Shown here: positions 35,441 to 47,715 of the stretch, piece by piece
Layout of the letters: each line of letters begins with the position of its first letter
Numbering within the stretch: the first letter of the stretch is position 1
From: Membranipora membranacea
Lineage: Eukaryota; Bryozoa; Gymnolaemata; Cheilostomatida; Membraniporidae
DNA length: 60,000 bases
Reading direction: 5' to 3'
Assembly (NCBI GenBank): GCA_914767715.1
Contig: OU612072.1
Location: 7,876,001-7,936,000, forward strand
Position numbers and translations under genes: made by a program
Notes under the pieces: generated by a model
Seen by the model: the letters and a program-made list of their open reading frames with translations, nothing else
Databases searched by the model: none
What the model was told of the DNA's origin: nothing

Positions 35441-35472
35441 ATCACAGAGTAAGGATATCCTTACTCTGTGAT
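35441..35472. repeat. 32-bp perfect palindrome
   Basis: ATCACAGAGTAAGGAT followed directly by its exact reverse complement. There is no loop. The arm sequence recurs singly at 9.18 and 9.42 kb. Bases 35473-36974 hold AT-rich DNA with no gene I can support; a weak LINE-tail-like reading near 36240-36330 was not accepted. Confidence 0.9.
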
Positions 35473-36974
35473 TTGATACTTGAAAATCAACACCGCATGA
35501 CTTGTGTCTGATGAATGAGACGATTTGCCACAATAACATTCTTGGGTTACAGTGTGACCAGGGAGAATGGATTTCAATTCTTCACGGACTGACATATCCT
35601 GCTCGATCAAATATCAGCTAGGGATCTTAGGTTCTTAGCATTTATTTGCTGTCATGGGTGCAGCTGCATTAAAAAACCTTTCCCAGAAGCTACAAATTAA
35701 ACACAGCAGCATTCGCTGCTTCCGAGAGCTAAATCAGCTAGAAATGCAGCGTGAATACTTTGGCTTTCATGGAACAGCAAAACCTCTTTAATTGTATCCG
35801 TACCATTAACAAGGTGTCGTTCAAATATGGCTATTTTTCGTTAATTCTTGTGTACACCATATTCAACTCAGCTAAGCTGTTCTTACGGATGTTCTGGAAC
35901 AAATTAAAATAGTGAATAGGAATAGGAAATGAAATAACTAATATTTGTCATCGAAAAAGAGAAATATCAAATCCATTTTAATTTGTATTGTCATAGTAGC
36001 GTCAATAACAGACCCCAAGACCTTAGTTCAACCACCCTGGCTAGGATGCTATTCAAAAGTTTTACTATCTCCCTTCTTACTTACTCTCTGCCCATTCTTT
36101 ACACATCCCTGTATGCTAAAGACATTTTTTAAAGAGGCACTCAAACTAGGCATCGAAGACTAAAACTAAAACCTTGCTACTACAATATATACATGATGAC
36201 ACACATTTTCTAAATGACTTTCCTGAAAAGTGTCCATCAAGACGATATCGTACTATTAAATACAAAAGCACATGGGGCAGAGATTCTTTTTTACGCCAGG
36301 CAGTACTCAAGCTAAATAAACTTGAATTATAATTTATGTTAAGTGACTTCCAGCCTCAGAGACTTTTTACTCCTATTTTAAACTATGCATGTTGTACTGT
36401 TGTCATTTTTAATATCATGGGCATCAGTATTTAACAGCTTTTTTTTCACAACATATATCATGTTAGTGATAGAAATAAAATAAATCAATAATCAACTAGA
36501 ATATGGGATTAAGTGTTGTGGAAATTCATAGGTAATAATTCGTTATTATTTATATCATCATTTGCCAGAACAGAACTGGTGCGAGCACTACATTCTTCAG
36601 TGTTATTTTTCAGACAAAATAAGAAATTTGCTGCTGCCCGTTAGTTCGGCAGAATTTCCTTCAGAAGTTCATATCTTGCAGTATCCATGTATTGGGACCA
36701 TCATGTGACCAGTTACTTATATCAATTAATAGAATATATAGATGAGCAGATGAGCATGTGTTGGAGACTTTGAATGGGCACTCAACCATGGCAACAGCTG
36801 AATGTGATACCATCTCACTGCTCACTCATCACAAGCTTTGTTGGGTTAAAGCTTGTCAAGTAGGCATCATTCTCACTCACTTGTGTACAGTATTGATTCT
36901 GCAGGTCTTACTGAATTCTGCCAAATGTTCCATCTCAACGAGAGAGCTAGGGAGCCTACCTTACTAATCTGGTT

Positions 36975-39900
36975 ATGGCGAGACAAAACATGATTTTTAT
37001 GTTAGCTTGTTTCGGATTTATACTGTGCTTAGCAGCGGTAAATCTTTTCAGTAACAACAATTATTACTTGAATATGGCTCGAGATTTGACAAAGTGAGTA
37101 TTGATATAACTTTTTAATTTTTTCCATAATTTACTCCAATATCGAGTAACATATGAACAAAATAAGGTAATATAATATGAAGATTGCAAATGGTAATTTT
37201 ATTATTGTGTTCTATTGAACTATCATATAGTATTGAATTATATTACATTGTAATATATAATACTGTATTGTGCTTATTTTTTTTGGTTATTGTATTGAGA
37301 TACTTTTACACACCATTGGTAGTCTACTTAGACAATAACTGAGTCAACTCTTAATAATTACTAAAGCTATTCTTAGCTTTCAAGTAATAATCTCCGCAAG
37401 CTAGGACATAACATAGGACATGACTGGGACGGATACACGACTGATCTGAGACAGCAGACAACTCTGACCAACGTTTACTGATAGACCTAATGTACTCGGC
37501 TTCTATACATATCAGGTTCATGGCATGAAGATGGATTTGTCTCCAAAGAAAACTGGAATACCCCTTCTTGTAGCTGTTGCAGTTATATTGTTTATGATCA
37601 CATGCATGTTCGCTCCCTGGTGAAGGTCAAGGTCAAAAAATCAAAATATAGTTAATACTTGCAACAGTGTAATATTCACCGGAGATGGTGCATAATACAA
37701 AAGAGATAATAATGCAAGCTTGTTCCAACAGTCAGATCCAGCTAAACCAGCCGAGAGACATGTCATTGCACCTGAACATTTGCAAAATCCTACCATGGAA
37801 TCAACTACAAGTCTTCGGAGCAGTTCAACAATAGGAGGAAGGGACACTGCCATAGAGAACAGGCTACGATGGGTGAACGACCCTCTTTTCTCTTCCACGG
37901 AGAGACAACAAATTCTACAGAATCGGACCAAGCGTATGAGGTCACTTACTGAGGGATCTCAAGCTAACAAGAGAAACTTTAAGGCGGCAGAAGCCAACAT
38001 GTTTACATTTCGTAACGTTACATGGTGCAGCGTACAAATAATAGGAACAAGCAATCTGATGAGACTTGTGTGTTTAATGATGAGTCCGAAATGCATCAGC
38101 CGTGTCGGATCACAGAGAGAACACGTTTTTGTTCAGAGGCTTCTCAAAAGAATTCCTCTTACTAAAATGAATGAACAGAATTTCAGCTTTGCATTCGTGA
38201 GAAATCCATGGAAATGTCTAGTGGCCACCAATATACAGCAGTTTGGCGTCCTCAGGTGGGCCGATAATCTTTCGATTAACAGAGACTAACTAGATCAAGC
38301 TAATATGGATTTACAATATAAGGAAGATTACCCAGGTCAAACTTTCTGTAAGGTAATGGATAACCTCTTCACTGGGCAGAGGCAAGCTAGGACATAACAT
38401 AGGACATGACTGGGGACGGATACACGACTGAGCGGAGACAACAGACAACTCTGACCAACGCTTACTGATAGACATACTGTACTCGGCTTCTATACATATT
38501 TAGTAATTACTTATTTCTGATGGAATTAAACCTTAGCATTGGGCTAAGTTGGGCCACCAATGTATAGCATCACATTAGTACATATCACATGTATGTTCTT
38601 GTATATTATTATAGGATGGTACATACTCAAAATTATTCAAATGATCAGCTCAAACATGGCAGTGTTTTAAAAAGACAGGGCTTGGAAATTCATGAGAGTT
38701 CAAGTGAAAAAGATGTTTTTATCGCAGGCACAGGTAAGCAGCAGGACTATTAGAACTCGTCCTCCCTCTCTTCTTTTGAAATCCCCCAAATTGTCGTATT
38801 GATACAATTGTTGCTGATCTTTTAGTTTAGATATTAGTACAATTTTTAGATTATTTTTCCTGCCATCCCACAATAAAAACTAGGCTTGTTTTGTTTCTCA
38901 ACCCATTTATTTGAACCCTTTTCTTGGTTTATCCATAAATAATTCCATTTTGGTTCATGGTTAAAAATTGAATTCCCAATTTTTTGGGATGCAATTGGTT
39001 AAAGTGCTGTACTATTCCAAGTTTAAGGTAGCAGACAACCACAAGAGTTATATTTTGATATTTGATGCGTAATGATGTACTCCTTCTAAATTTGCATGTT
39101 ATAAATAAAAATTAAATTATAAATTTTATTTATTTTGAATGCAAACTCTCCTCCACCATTTTGTTTCAGTGACAGGAATACCCATACTCTCAAAATAAAT
39201 ATATTTTTGGAAAAAAATGATGTATAAAAGAATCATTTTCTAGAATCGAAGCAGTTATCTTTTGTTATTGTCAATCTTAATACATTAACACTAACAGTCA
39301 TCTCAGAGTACAAAATCATCTAAAAAATCGATATTTTTGCTTTCAATAACAAAGATTAAGCATTTATTTGAGATTATAAAAAAACATAGCCTCTCAAGTT
39401 GATTCAGTTTATTGCAGCGATAACATTGAGGTGCTGTTTGCTGCCCTTCTGTGGTTGCAGAACCAAGGCTTATACCTTGTATTTTTATTTTTGAGTATGT
39501 TGCCTATCGCCTACCGGTGAAGCTAATTGCATCTTGATACATATTTAGTGGTGCCAGGGTTGTCTGCTACTTTAAGCAACTAGGTGGATCATAATTCTTT
39601 TTGCATCACATTATTTTCTGATTCCTTGGTTCCATTATGTGCTTCATTAAAAAATTGACAATAGCAGTTAAAGGTTTTGATTTAACCCCCCCCCCCCCCC
39701 AACTGTTGCCCCAAAGCCTAAGCCAAAGAGGCGGTGCCCTGGAACAGGTTTGATTCAATTAGCCTGCATTCACAGCCTGCGGTGCAGTGGTGTATTCATA
39801 GGTAGGTACCACTTTTTCAGCAGGTCAATTTTGAAAAACTCCAAAAATTGCAAATCCGAATGCAGGCAAATGGACCGAACTGGTTTAGGTGGCCCAACCC

Positions 39901-42900
39901 TGTTGCTCAAAAGCGGTGCCCTTTGTAAGGTGCCCCCACCCCGACTCTGTGCTCTTCCCGCATACTGGCTATTATTCAACATCAGTCTTTGATTGTACAG
40001 ATACAGAGAGCACACAGGCAGTGCAAAGTCTCAAATGGATAGAGAACCTCAAAATTCCAACAGTGATGAATATTAGCGCTGAATCTATAAAACACACACA
40101 GATACGAAGACTCTCCAAAATTAAACAGGTTGGTTTATTGTGCAACTAAAAAGTGCTCAAGAGCTTATCCTATACAGCACCTTTCTGGATTATCCAGCAT
40201 ATCTGGTCAATTACAGCTGCTTACAGTTATTATCGATATTTTAAAAAGTATCTTTTGATAGGGCTTCGTCCCCAAAGCCTCGCCCACATCATATTCTTGC
40301 GTTCAGCGTGCACTAGATGAGAAACAGCAGGTTCTCACTATCAAAGGATTTCCTTTACTAGACAAGTGAAAGTTATTCTCTTCCGGCATTGTCTGAGTGA
40401 ATCTTCTAAAATTTGTTAATAGATCTGCAGATTCGTTCCAAGGCTTCAAGACCCATTGAAGGGCAGAGTCAGATTCTACAAGTATCGAAATACGACTTGG
40501 TGTGCTTTACCAAAGACAGGTACCACAAATCTGCTCAGAAAAATCTGCATACTTGAAGGACCATCATGTATGGACAAGATTGGAAGTACCAATGAGCATT
40601 ATTTTGTAAACACGTAAGTCTTTTCCTTGCTGGGTTGGTAGAAGTTTCTCTTCTCCACCATCCCAGTTAAGCTTATTTGATATGATCGGTTAGGTAGTAC
40701 TGAAGAATTATAGGTAGAAGTATTTACAATGCTATTTTTATTCATAAAAAACGGCTCCATCACTAATACTAAAACTTATTTATAGGCAGTATGTTATTGA
40801 AAGATTATCTTTTTGATAAATTGCAGCTATTGAAGCGAAATGTTGATCCGACCAAAGAGTACATTGATTTGACTGATTTTGAAATATTGGTAAAAGAAGT
40901 GAGATGGTTCTCTAAATATTCTAACCGAAACAGTATTATCTCTTTGTCTGGAATTGATATTGAAGTGATTCATACATTAGTTGTTTCCTCTACAAATGTA
41001 AGTAGACAACTCTGCGCTTGGAGTTTAAGTGGCTGTATTGGCAGTAATAGATATAACCAAAAAAAGTACAGCCACCATTCTATTTCATAAAATGATAAGC
41101 CAATCAGTCAATCGGAGCCAACACATGGGCTAGATGACGATTTCCCTATCAGTGTGTTTACAAAGGAATTATGCCGCGTTTTGCTTAAAAAAGGCATACA
41201 TTTCGTTTTATAATAATAAAAAGTGGTGGAATTGTCTCAATAAAATTAGCATTCGCAGTACAAATCGCACATAACCTTGAAAATAAAAAGAAGGGAGTGT
41301 GTACACTTTCTCACAATGAGGCGATTGTTATTCTCACTGAGGTTGTAACTGTATCAGCTGAGCCTCGGATGGATGAATTCTTGTGTTAAGACAACAGCTT
41401 TCGCATAGACTTTGGTCAACAAAACATTATCATGTCAATTAAGACTTCAGGTGTTTGGGTCCTAAATACCTAAGGTGCCAGACACACCCAGAGCCATATA
41501 ACCAATAACTTCTGTACACTAGATCAACAGTATATCATTACTTGTTGAGAAAGGAGAGCTATATCAGATATCTGTAGGAACTTACCCTAAAAATAAAGGG
41601 CTTATTAAAGTCCTGCACAAACATACCAACAATCTCTGGTAGAAATTATTTCTTATTTTTTGCTTGGTTTGTTGTCCAGTAGAACGGCATTAATTTGAAA
41701 TGGTAAACGAGGTACATTTATAGTCAACTTTGTTTCCTTTTTGACAAAATTCATATGACATTGCTTACTACTACATACTTCTTACTTACTACCACTTCGG
41801 CTTATCGAGAACACAAAGTTTCTTTTCACACTACAATATATTTTTTTAAGGATTGTTTGAGACCAGCCATATATACAAAACGACTATAGCTAGGTAAGGC
41901 TCTTGTCATGTTACTGTTGATTTTTATCACAAGCTTACTTAACTGGTATTTTAGGCATTTCCTTGAACAGCAGAGCGATGCTATGGTAGCGTCAGCACAC
42001 GCCACAAACGCTGCTGCTGTACAAGACAGATATCACGCTGCAGTAGAGAGCAAGTTCCTGTTTGCCATAGTGAGAAACCCGTGGTCAAGATTGCTCAGTG
42101 CATACATAGAGAAGTTCCTATACAGTACTGAATACATACACGTATGCAGAGTGAAGACTGACTGGCCTCAGCTACAAAAGTGAGACCCGAAAGTGGTGAA
42201 TTGTGGGGGGGGGGGGGGTTAGCGGTGACGCCCCCAAATTCACCACTACGTCAGCTAGTTTCTTTCACACATAAACAAGTATGCTTTCTTTCGTGAACAT
42301 TGATGCAGAAAGCGATCTTATTTTATCATTGAGGTCAGGCGAAGACCCAGCAAAATCCTTTGGGCAAATAAAAACTTGCTAAACCTGAGGCTTGGCTAAT
42401 TTTTTATCTATGCACTGAGTACCAGAAGGAAGGGTAACCTGGGCTACCAGATGCTAAAAAACCAATTTTGATATTGTTTGACACAAAATAGGCCTAGTAC
42501 AAATTTAAATCAGATCTGCACTCTACTTTGTATAAGCGCTCTTTTTTACTTGGTATTTTAGAATGAAGAAGGAAACAAACAATACTTGGACATTCAGAGA
42601 GTTTCTAGAACTGTGCGTTGTTTATCAGTTTGATAAGTATGGAGTAAATGGAATGAATGAGCATTACAGACCGCTGTTCATGGGGGGTGCCTTCTGCCAA
42701 CTTGATTACAACTTTGTCGGTATGTTTAGCCTAACAAATCGGTAGAGCTAAATCATGGCCCATATAAGGTATACGCATAGTTTACATTCGTATGCAGTAT
42801 GCATACAAATACATAGTCTGTCCCCTCCAGACTCTTGCCCCCCCCCACCTGAGAAATAAAAATACAGTATGCATTCATATCCAGTATATGATATAAGTAC

Positions 42901-43517
42901 ACATAAATACAGAATGTGGATTAATATGATATAATATGTATAAATTTAAATATTATAATTAATGTATACTGTATGCATTTACTGTGTGCATTTACTGGAT
43001 GCACTTACGTTATGCATTTACTGTGTACGTTTGCAGTATAGTATGAGCACTTTCATGCACTTTTGATGAAATCTGCTCTCAATTCACGCTAAAAATGCCC
43101 ACAATGCAACTTACGCACAGTATCACCCGGAATATCACACTACAGATACTTTTGTATTATGGGATACCTGTCAATTTGACTATTTCATAAATGGTGTAAA
43201 TTGTTGATTGATTTATAAGAGTCGTGTTGTTCCCTCATTTGTTTTCAGCAATGGAATTTTACATTAATAATTTTTTAGGAAAAGTGGAAACGTTTGCTGA
43301 AGACGAAGCTATAATCCTTAGCCAGTTCGGTGTCAAGAATATAACCGCTCTGCGAAAAGAGTCGTATAAGTTCAGAAAAGTCAATGAAAAAGCAGGAATA
43401 ACGACCAGCTCATATAAAGAATCCTGGAGAACTGTAGATCCTACCTTATTGGATAAGCTCATAAGGATCTTCTATATAGACTTACAAATGTTTGATTACC
43501 CCGAGTATGCATTGTAG
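36975..43517 (+). CDS. Carbohydrate sulfotransferase, type II membrane protein (sulfotransferase family 2)
   Basis: Exons: 36975-37093, 38615-38733, 40001-40128, 40423-40613, 41955-42179, 42562-42719 and 43249-43517. All phases agree; the product is 402 residues. Residues about 6-25 (MIFMLACFGFILCLAAVNLF) form one membrane anchor after a short N-terminus, as in Golgi enzymes of the CHST8-14/HNK1ST group (PF03567). The PAPS 5'-phosphosulfate loop is LPKTGTTN (P152, K153) after TWCA, and the 3'-phosphate site is FAIVRNPWSRLLSAY (R226, S234). The C-terminal domain keeps FLGKVETFAEDE, the family's KxExLxxD block. Such enzymes move sulfate from PAPS to glycans in the Golgi; the acceptor cannot be told here. 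The 1.5-kb first intron contains a second sulfotransferase gene. AATAAA at 43616-43621 is a likely poly(A) signal. Confidence 0.9.
37397..38499. repeat. 116-bp direct repeats bracketing the nested sulfotransferase
   Basis: Bases 37397-37512 and 38383-38499 run CAAGCTAGGACATAACATAG...CGGCTTCTATACATAT and differ at only about nine positions. They enclose exactly one gene (37525-38289). The left copy ends 12 bases before its ATG; the right copy begins 93 bases after its stop. Confidence 0.92.
37525..38289 (+). CDS. Nested, degenerate sulfotransferase paralogue
   Basis: It lies on the same strand inside intron 1 of the 402-aa sulfotransferase. A first exon 37525-37619 (MKMDLSPKKTG then a hydrophobic anchor) can join 37719-38289 in phase to give 221 residues. 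The acceptor at 37718 has a poor pyrimidine tract, so the start is uncertain. The body matches the host gene: RNVTWCS against RNTTWCA, GSQREHVFV against GSTNEHYFV, and FAFVRNPWKCLVA against FAIVRNPWSRLLSA. Two host introns are absent, as in a retrocopy. The PAPS loop PKTGT reads QIIGT (I139 for the Lys), and the protein stops soon after the 3'-phosphate motif, lacking the C-terminal 150 residues. It is probably inactive, or a pseudogene with an open frame. Confidence 0.65.
42192..42246. repeat. Hairpin with a G14 tract in a sulfotransferase intron
   Basis: AGTGGTGAATTGTGGGGG leads into a 14-G run (42205-42218), and GCCCCCAAATTCACCACT closes the structure at 42246. The layout parallels the poly-G hairpin at 5.6 kb. 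Confidence 0.75.
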
Positions 43518-44517
43518 AGGGCCAGGTGGCGGGGAAAACCCCTTAGACTTAATATACCAATTATACCATATATCAATTTTCCCTTCTTTATTTACATGCA
43601 ATTTGGTTGGTAACAAATAAACTATTGGGTGCTAAATCACAATAACGTTTAGCAAGTTAGAGAGTTTTCAGATTCGCAAAAAATATATGGACTCTGATAG
43701 AACTTGGTGCCCTGCAGGAACGCCACCCATCCCGGAACACGGCGGACTAGGTGAGAAGGAGGTGAGAATATGGACTCATAAACACTTTCATGCTCAATTT
43801 TGTAAACCAACTTAGCTGTGTAGATTTATTGTAGAGCCAGGCTATTTTGAACTGGAGTAGTGGCGGCTGGTATTATTTTAGCGGGTCTCACCCCTCCTTT
43901 CCATCCAATACAGTTTTGGAACTCCAGGTAACAAGAACCTGTCTTTGAATGTCAAGTAACAGCTAAACTTGTGACGCTACGATATAATGGTTATCGTCAA
44001 AGAGAAGTCATATGATCACATCATGACATCATGTCATGACAGTGTGTCTTAGACCAGAGTGATTGAAGAGAAGTCAACCTTTGATGTTAAAGTCACATGT
44101 ATGAGGTATTATGGGGGTATGAATATTAAATAGTTATCATCGCGTAGTGGTCAAAAAGTGACATTCCTGATTTAATTTGGAGTCATCCATAATAAGAAAA
44201 AAAATTCAGTATTTTTAGGCGATTATAACCGACACAGTATTGGGAAAAATAGAGATAGAGCAAAAAATGAAGCCATGGAAACTTTAAGGCATAATGCCCA
44301 TCCTTGCATGAATTCCGGAACGATGAGCTTTAATAATGAATCTAATGTAACAAGTTATATCTTTTCAACGCACTGAACCACCATTTATTAACTTTTCGTA
44401 TAATCGCCAAGTTGGCAGTCTCACTGTAATAGAAGTCTTGCTATAACAGAATTGAGCTTTTCTAATTTGTTTAATTCAATCGTTGATGCATATGATCTCG
44501 TCTTTCAATAATAATAT

Positions 44518-44744
44518 TCACTATGTTTCCATGGGTCGAATGATCATTTGCATCCTATCCAATGGATTTGGCTTGTTATGTAATCAAAACACAATACAAT
44601 AACAATAGGATCCGAACAAATTCGGTTTTTGAATGCGAACAACCTATTGAAATTGAATTTGAATAGCTTTGTTGTTTCCATGTGCCAAGAAAAAGGGCTT
44701 AAATCGCCTATATGCGCATTTGTACGGAGCATGGAAACATAGTG
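44518..44744. mobile_element. Short inverted-repeat element
   Basis: CACTATGTTTCCATG (44519-44533) and its exact reverse complement CATGGAAACATAGTG (about 44730-44744) bound about 200 bases of non-coding DNA. Inner arms are imperfect. The ends resemble DNA-transposon termini, but no transposase is present. Confidence 0.5.
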
Positions 44745-44944
44745 ATTAAGAAGGGCATAAAGGGTCATTTAAGCATTTGCCCATTTAGGAGAAATGAGAT
44801 AAAATAACCACCATTGATTAACAAAATCTCCTAGCTTTGAATACTGATTTCTTACTGACCATGTGGCAATATTAGCCTTGTTATTGCTTTTTGTTAGAAC
44901 AAAGCGAAAAAATGGGACTTTGAACTAAGGCTAGGCTAGGCTAG

Positions 44945-45044
44945 ACTCTCTCTCTCACTCACTCACTCACTCACTCACTCACTCACTCACTCACTCACTC
45001 ACTCACTCACTCACTCACTCACTCACTCACTCACTCACTCACTC
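44945..45044. repeat. (ACTC)n microsatellite
   Basis: A short (TC)n tract leads into about 22 perfect ACTC units. Confidence 0.98.
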
Positions 45045-45651
45045 GCATCTATAAAATAATTGTGGATGAATTTACTAACCTACTATTTACATTGAATGGC
45101 TCTGCTCGGAGGAAGTCAGAGACATAAACACATGATATGAGAAGCCTCCGGATCCTTGATTCGATGTAACAGTAACAGTAACAGTATTTGTTACATCTGG
45201 ATAATGGGAAAGATGAAGTCATATCGACATAGAAAAATAAATAGTGACCTATCAGTTTGCAAACTATTGAAAATTGACTACCGTCTGAACTGAATGAGAA
45301 AGCATGTTAGCATGAATTTGAGCAAGGAGTCTTTAACTCCTTGATTTGAGACAGCAAGCCAGGTGGCAGTTTTTGTGAGATATGTGGTTAGTTTAGCCTG
45401 AGCGGACATCTGCCCAGGCTAGGATTAGTTGACATCACAACAAGGGATCTTAAGTGTGAATATTATAGAATGTCAGAATGCCCTAATCAATTATCCACAA
45501 GATCTGGATACTTTTTTCTTTTAGAACTAAATGCACCGAGGTGAGTCAGATGAAGGAGTTAGCACTAACTCCTTAGTCTGATAGACCCTCATCTACGAGC
45601 AATACACGTCAAAACACAACTCCACACACAATAATTCTTATCATTTGACAG

Positions 45652-46370
45652 ACCAACCAATGTGAATGACCAGAATCTCAGTTTCGCATCTGCTGGAAAC
45701 CCATAGGCGTGTTTTTACAGCACATATATATAGAGGGTTTTATACGAAACACTACAAGAGATGATGTCAGGTCGGAGCCAAACATCTTGCCTTTGTATGT
45801 ACACTAAGTTAATTGATTATTATTTTTCACACTATTATTATTTCTCATATTTTTATTATTCACACAACATTATATTGTATGACTTATGTTTTAGCTTAGT
45901 TTATTATTATTATCATTATTATTATTTATATTATTAGTCATTCTATAAAGACATTATTATTAATATTATTAAATCAAAGATGAGGGCCAAGGAGACCTGG
46001 AAACTTGACGACTTTATAACTCGCTGTGTAATTGGTCGGTTAGAGAAATGCGCAAGCTTTCTCAAACTGAGTATTTTTACCATCAATATTTTTTCCTAAA
46101 CATTAGGTTCATGTTTCTACTTACAATTGGAATCACCCTTATGTGTCAAATTGAAAAGCAGTCTAACACTAATTTTTTGATGAAAATTTTTCATGCAATA
46201 CCTTCCGCGTAAAAAAAAAGAAGAGATGCTGTGGTTGAAGCACGAAGAAATTTTGTCTCTGGCGAAACAGGAACATTATTGACATATTTAATTTCAGCCT
46301 TGTGAAAGTTTAGAAGTGAAAATGACAACATCAGAAGACACTAATACATTATGAGAGAGCTTTTTAGATC
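45652..46370 (+). pseudogene. Decayed third sulfotransferase copy
   Basis: Three exon remnants lie in the right order. At 45652, after TTTGACAG, the frame reads TNVNDQNLSFASAGNP then a stop, matching TKMNEQNFSFAFVRNPW of the nested copy. At 45979-46056 it reads MRAKETWKLDDFITRCV, matching MKKETNNTWTFREFLELCV (exon 6 of the intact gene). At about 46298, after ATTTCAG, a frame with VKMTTSEDTN faintly recalls GKVETFAEDE of exon 7. The arginine of the 3'-phosphate site is lost and stops interrupt the frames, so it is a pseudogene. Confidence 0.55.
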
Positions 46371-46904
46371 CGAGTTGACAACATAACTGCAGGATATATA
46401 CAGCAGGGATGCAGTCTACTTGACTATTCATCATTGTCTCATTGCGCCGACCCTTACAGATTGATAGCAAAACTGCAGAGACTGCAAGAGGGTGGAGTTG
46501 ATCCTTTATTATCCTTGTCTGCAGCAGGAGCCTTGAAAACAACTCCTACCTTTGCCCTACAGATCATCATAAATATAACTCCCAGCAGTTTACAATCAAC
46601 ATGCTGATCGAGACAGGCACAGCACCTGAATCAAATTTGGGCCACCTTAGAATCCGCACACTTATGATAAAACAACCAATACTGTCACCACCTGTTTTTA
46701 ACCCCAAAAACTGATCTTCCTAGAGAGGGTGATTTTAAATGTAAATCACTTTTTATTAGCAACTTTCCAGCTGTCATCACAGGACATGAAACATATTACA
46801 TAGAAACATATACCCATGAAATATTAACTTTGTCGACCCCTGGTACAAGGTAGGAGTGGACAAGCTAGACTAATGTATAGACAGCTCACCTCTATTAGCA
46901 GCTT

Positions 46905-46985
46905 GGGTCATGACAGGGATTTAAATTAGCAACCCTCAGATCGTCTAGATAAAATCCCAACCACTACGCCATTGTTCCTGACTAA
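46905..46985 (-). mobile_element. Degenerate tRNA-like SINE head
   Basis: On the minus strand ATGGCGTAGTGGTTGGGATT resembles an A box, and ATTTAAATCCCTG lies where a B box would be, but it is degraded. No gene is supportable in 46371-47382. Confidence 0.35.
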
Positions 46986-47382
46986 TGGGAGACTGGGAGA
47001 CGAAGAGAGCACATTGACCAAGATAAAAGATCTGTTGAAGATATCTGAAAGCATGCCGGTGCTACAATCCCTTTGAAATCCTAATACAGACCAAAACCAA
47101 AGAACTATCAAAAATAACCTAAACTATATGGCCCGAACATAAGTCTCACCACAAAATTAGTAAAAATATCAATGGCTGACTAGAATATAGTCTCTGAGTA
47201 GAGTTAATCCGTTCTGGACCAGAAACTTAAAAGTGAAAATAGTATTTTAAGCCCCAGCACAGAAGGATCTCTTTGGAGGGTAGGCTAAACAGAAATCCTC
47301 ATCTAACAACATCGACAATGTTGGAGCGGACAGCACGAAAACATAGGAGTGGGTATTTAAATTGACGCCAACAGATACCCAC

Positions 47383-47715
47383 CACTTTTGGATCAGGCTG
47401 GTAACATTTTGGTCGGTCGTAAAAAAAAATAAAAAGAAAGATAAGATTGAGGACCTGGGCCGATCTTGATCGAGTGTAAGGGTGCAACAGCCACCCACTT
47501 TTGGATCAGGCAGGTAACATTTTGGTCGGTCGTAAAAAAAAATAAAGAGAAAGATAAGATTGAGGACCTGGGCCGATCTTGATCGAATGTAAGGGTGCAA
47601 CAGCCACCCACTTTTGGATCAGGCTGGTAACATTTTGGCCGGTCGTAAAAAAAAATAAAGAGAAAGACAAGATTGAGGACCTGGGCCGATCTTGATCGAG
47701 TGTAAGGGTGCTGCT
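47383..47715. repeat. 113-bp satellite-like tandem repeat, three units
   Basis: Units start CACTTTTGGATCAGG at 47383, 47496 and 47609 and are nearly identical. Each has a TCGGTCGTAAAAAAAAATAAA stretch and ends GTGTAAGGGTGC. The repeat is in frame-neutral non-coding DNA. Open frames on the minus strand here only reflect the repeat. Confidence 0.92.

Noticed and set aside
36000-36330. LINE C-terminal tail on the plus strand
   Set aside because: A few residues (STWGRDSFLRQAVLKLN) recall the end of LINE polyproteins, but frames are broken and no other LINE motif is close.
40785-41090. Extra sulfotransferase exon between exons 4 and 5
   Set aside because: An acceptor (TTTATAG at about 40785) precedes an open stretch, but its phase does not fit exon 4, while exon 4 joins 41955 exactly and restores family order.
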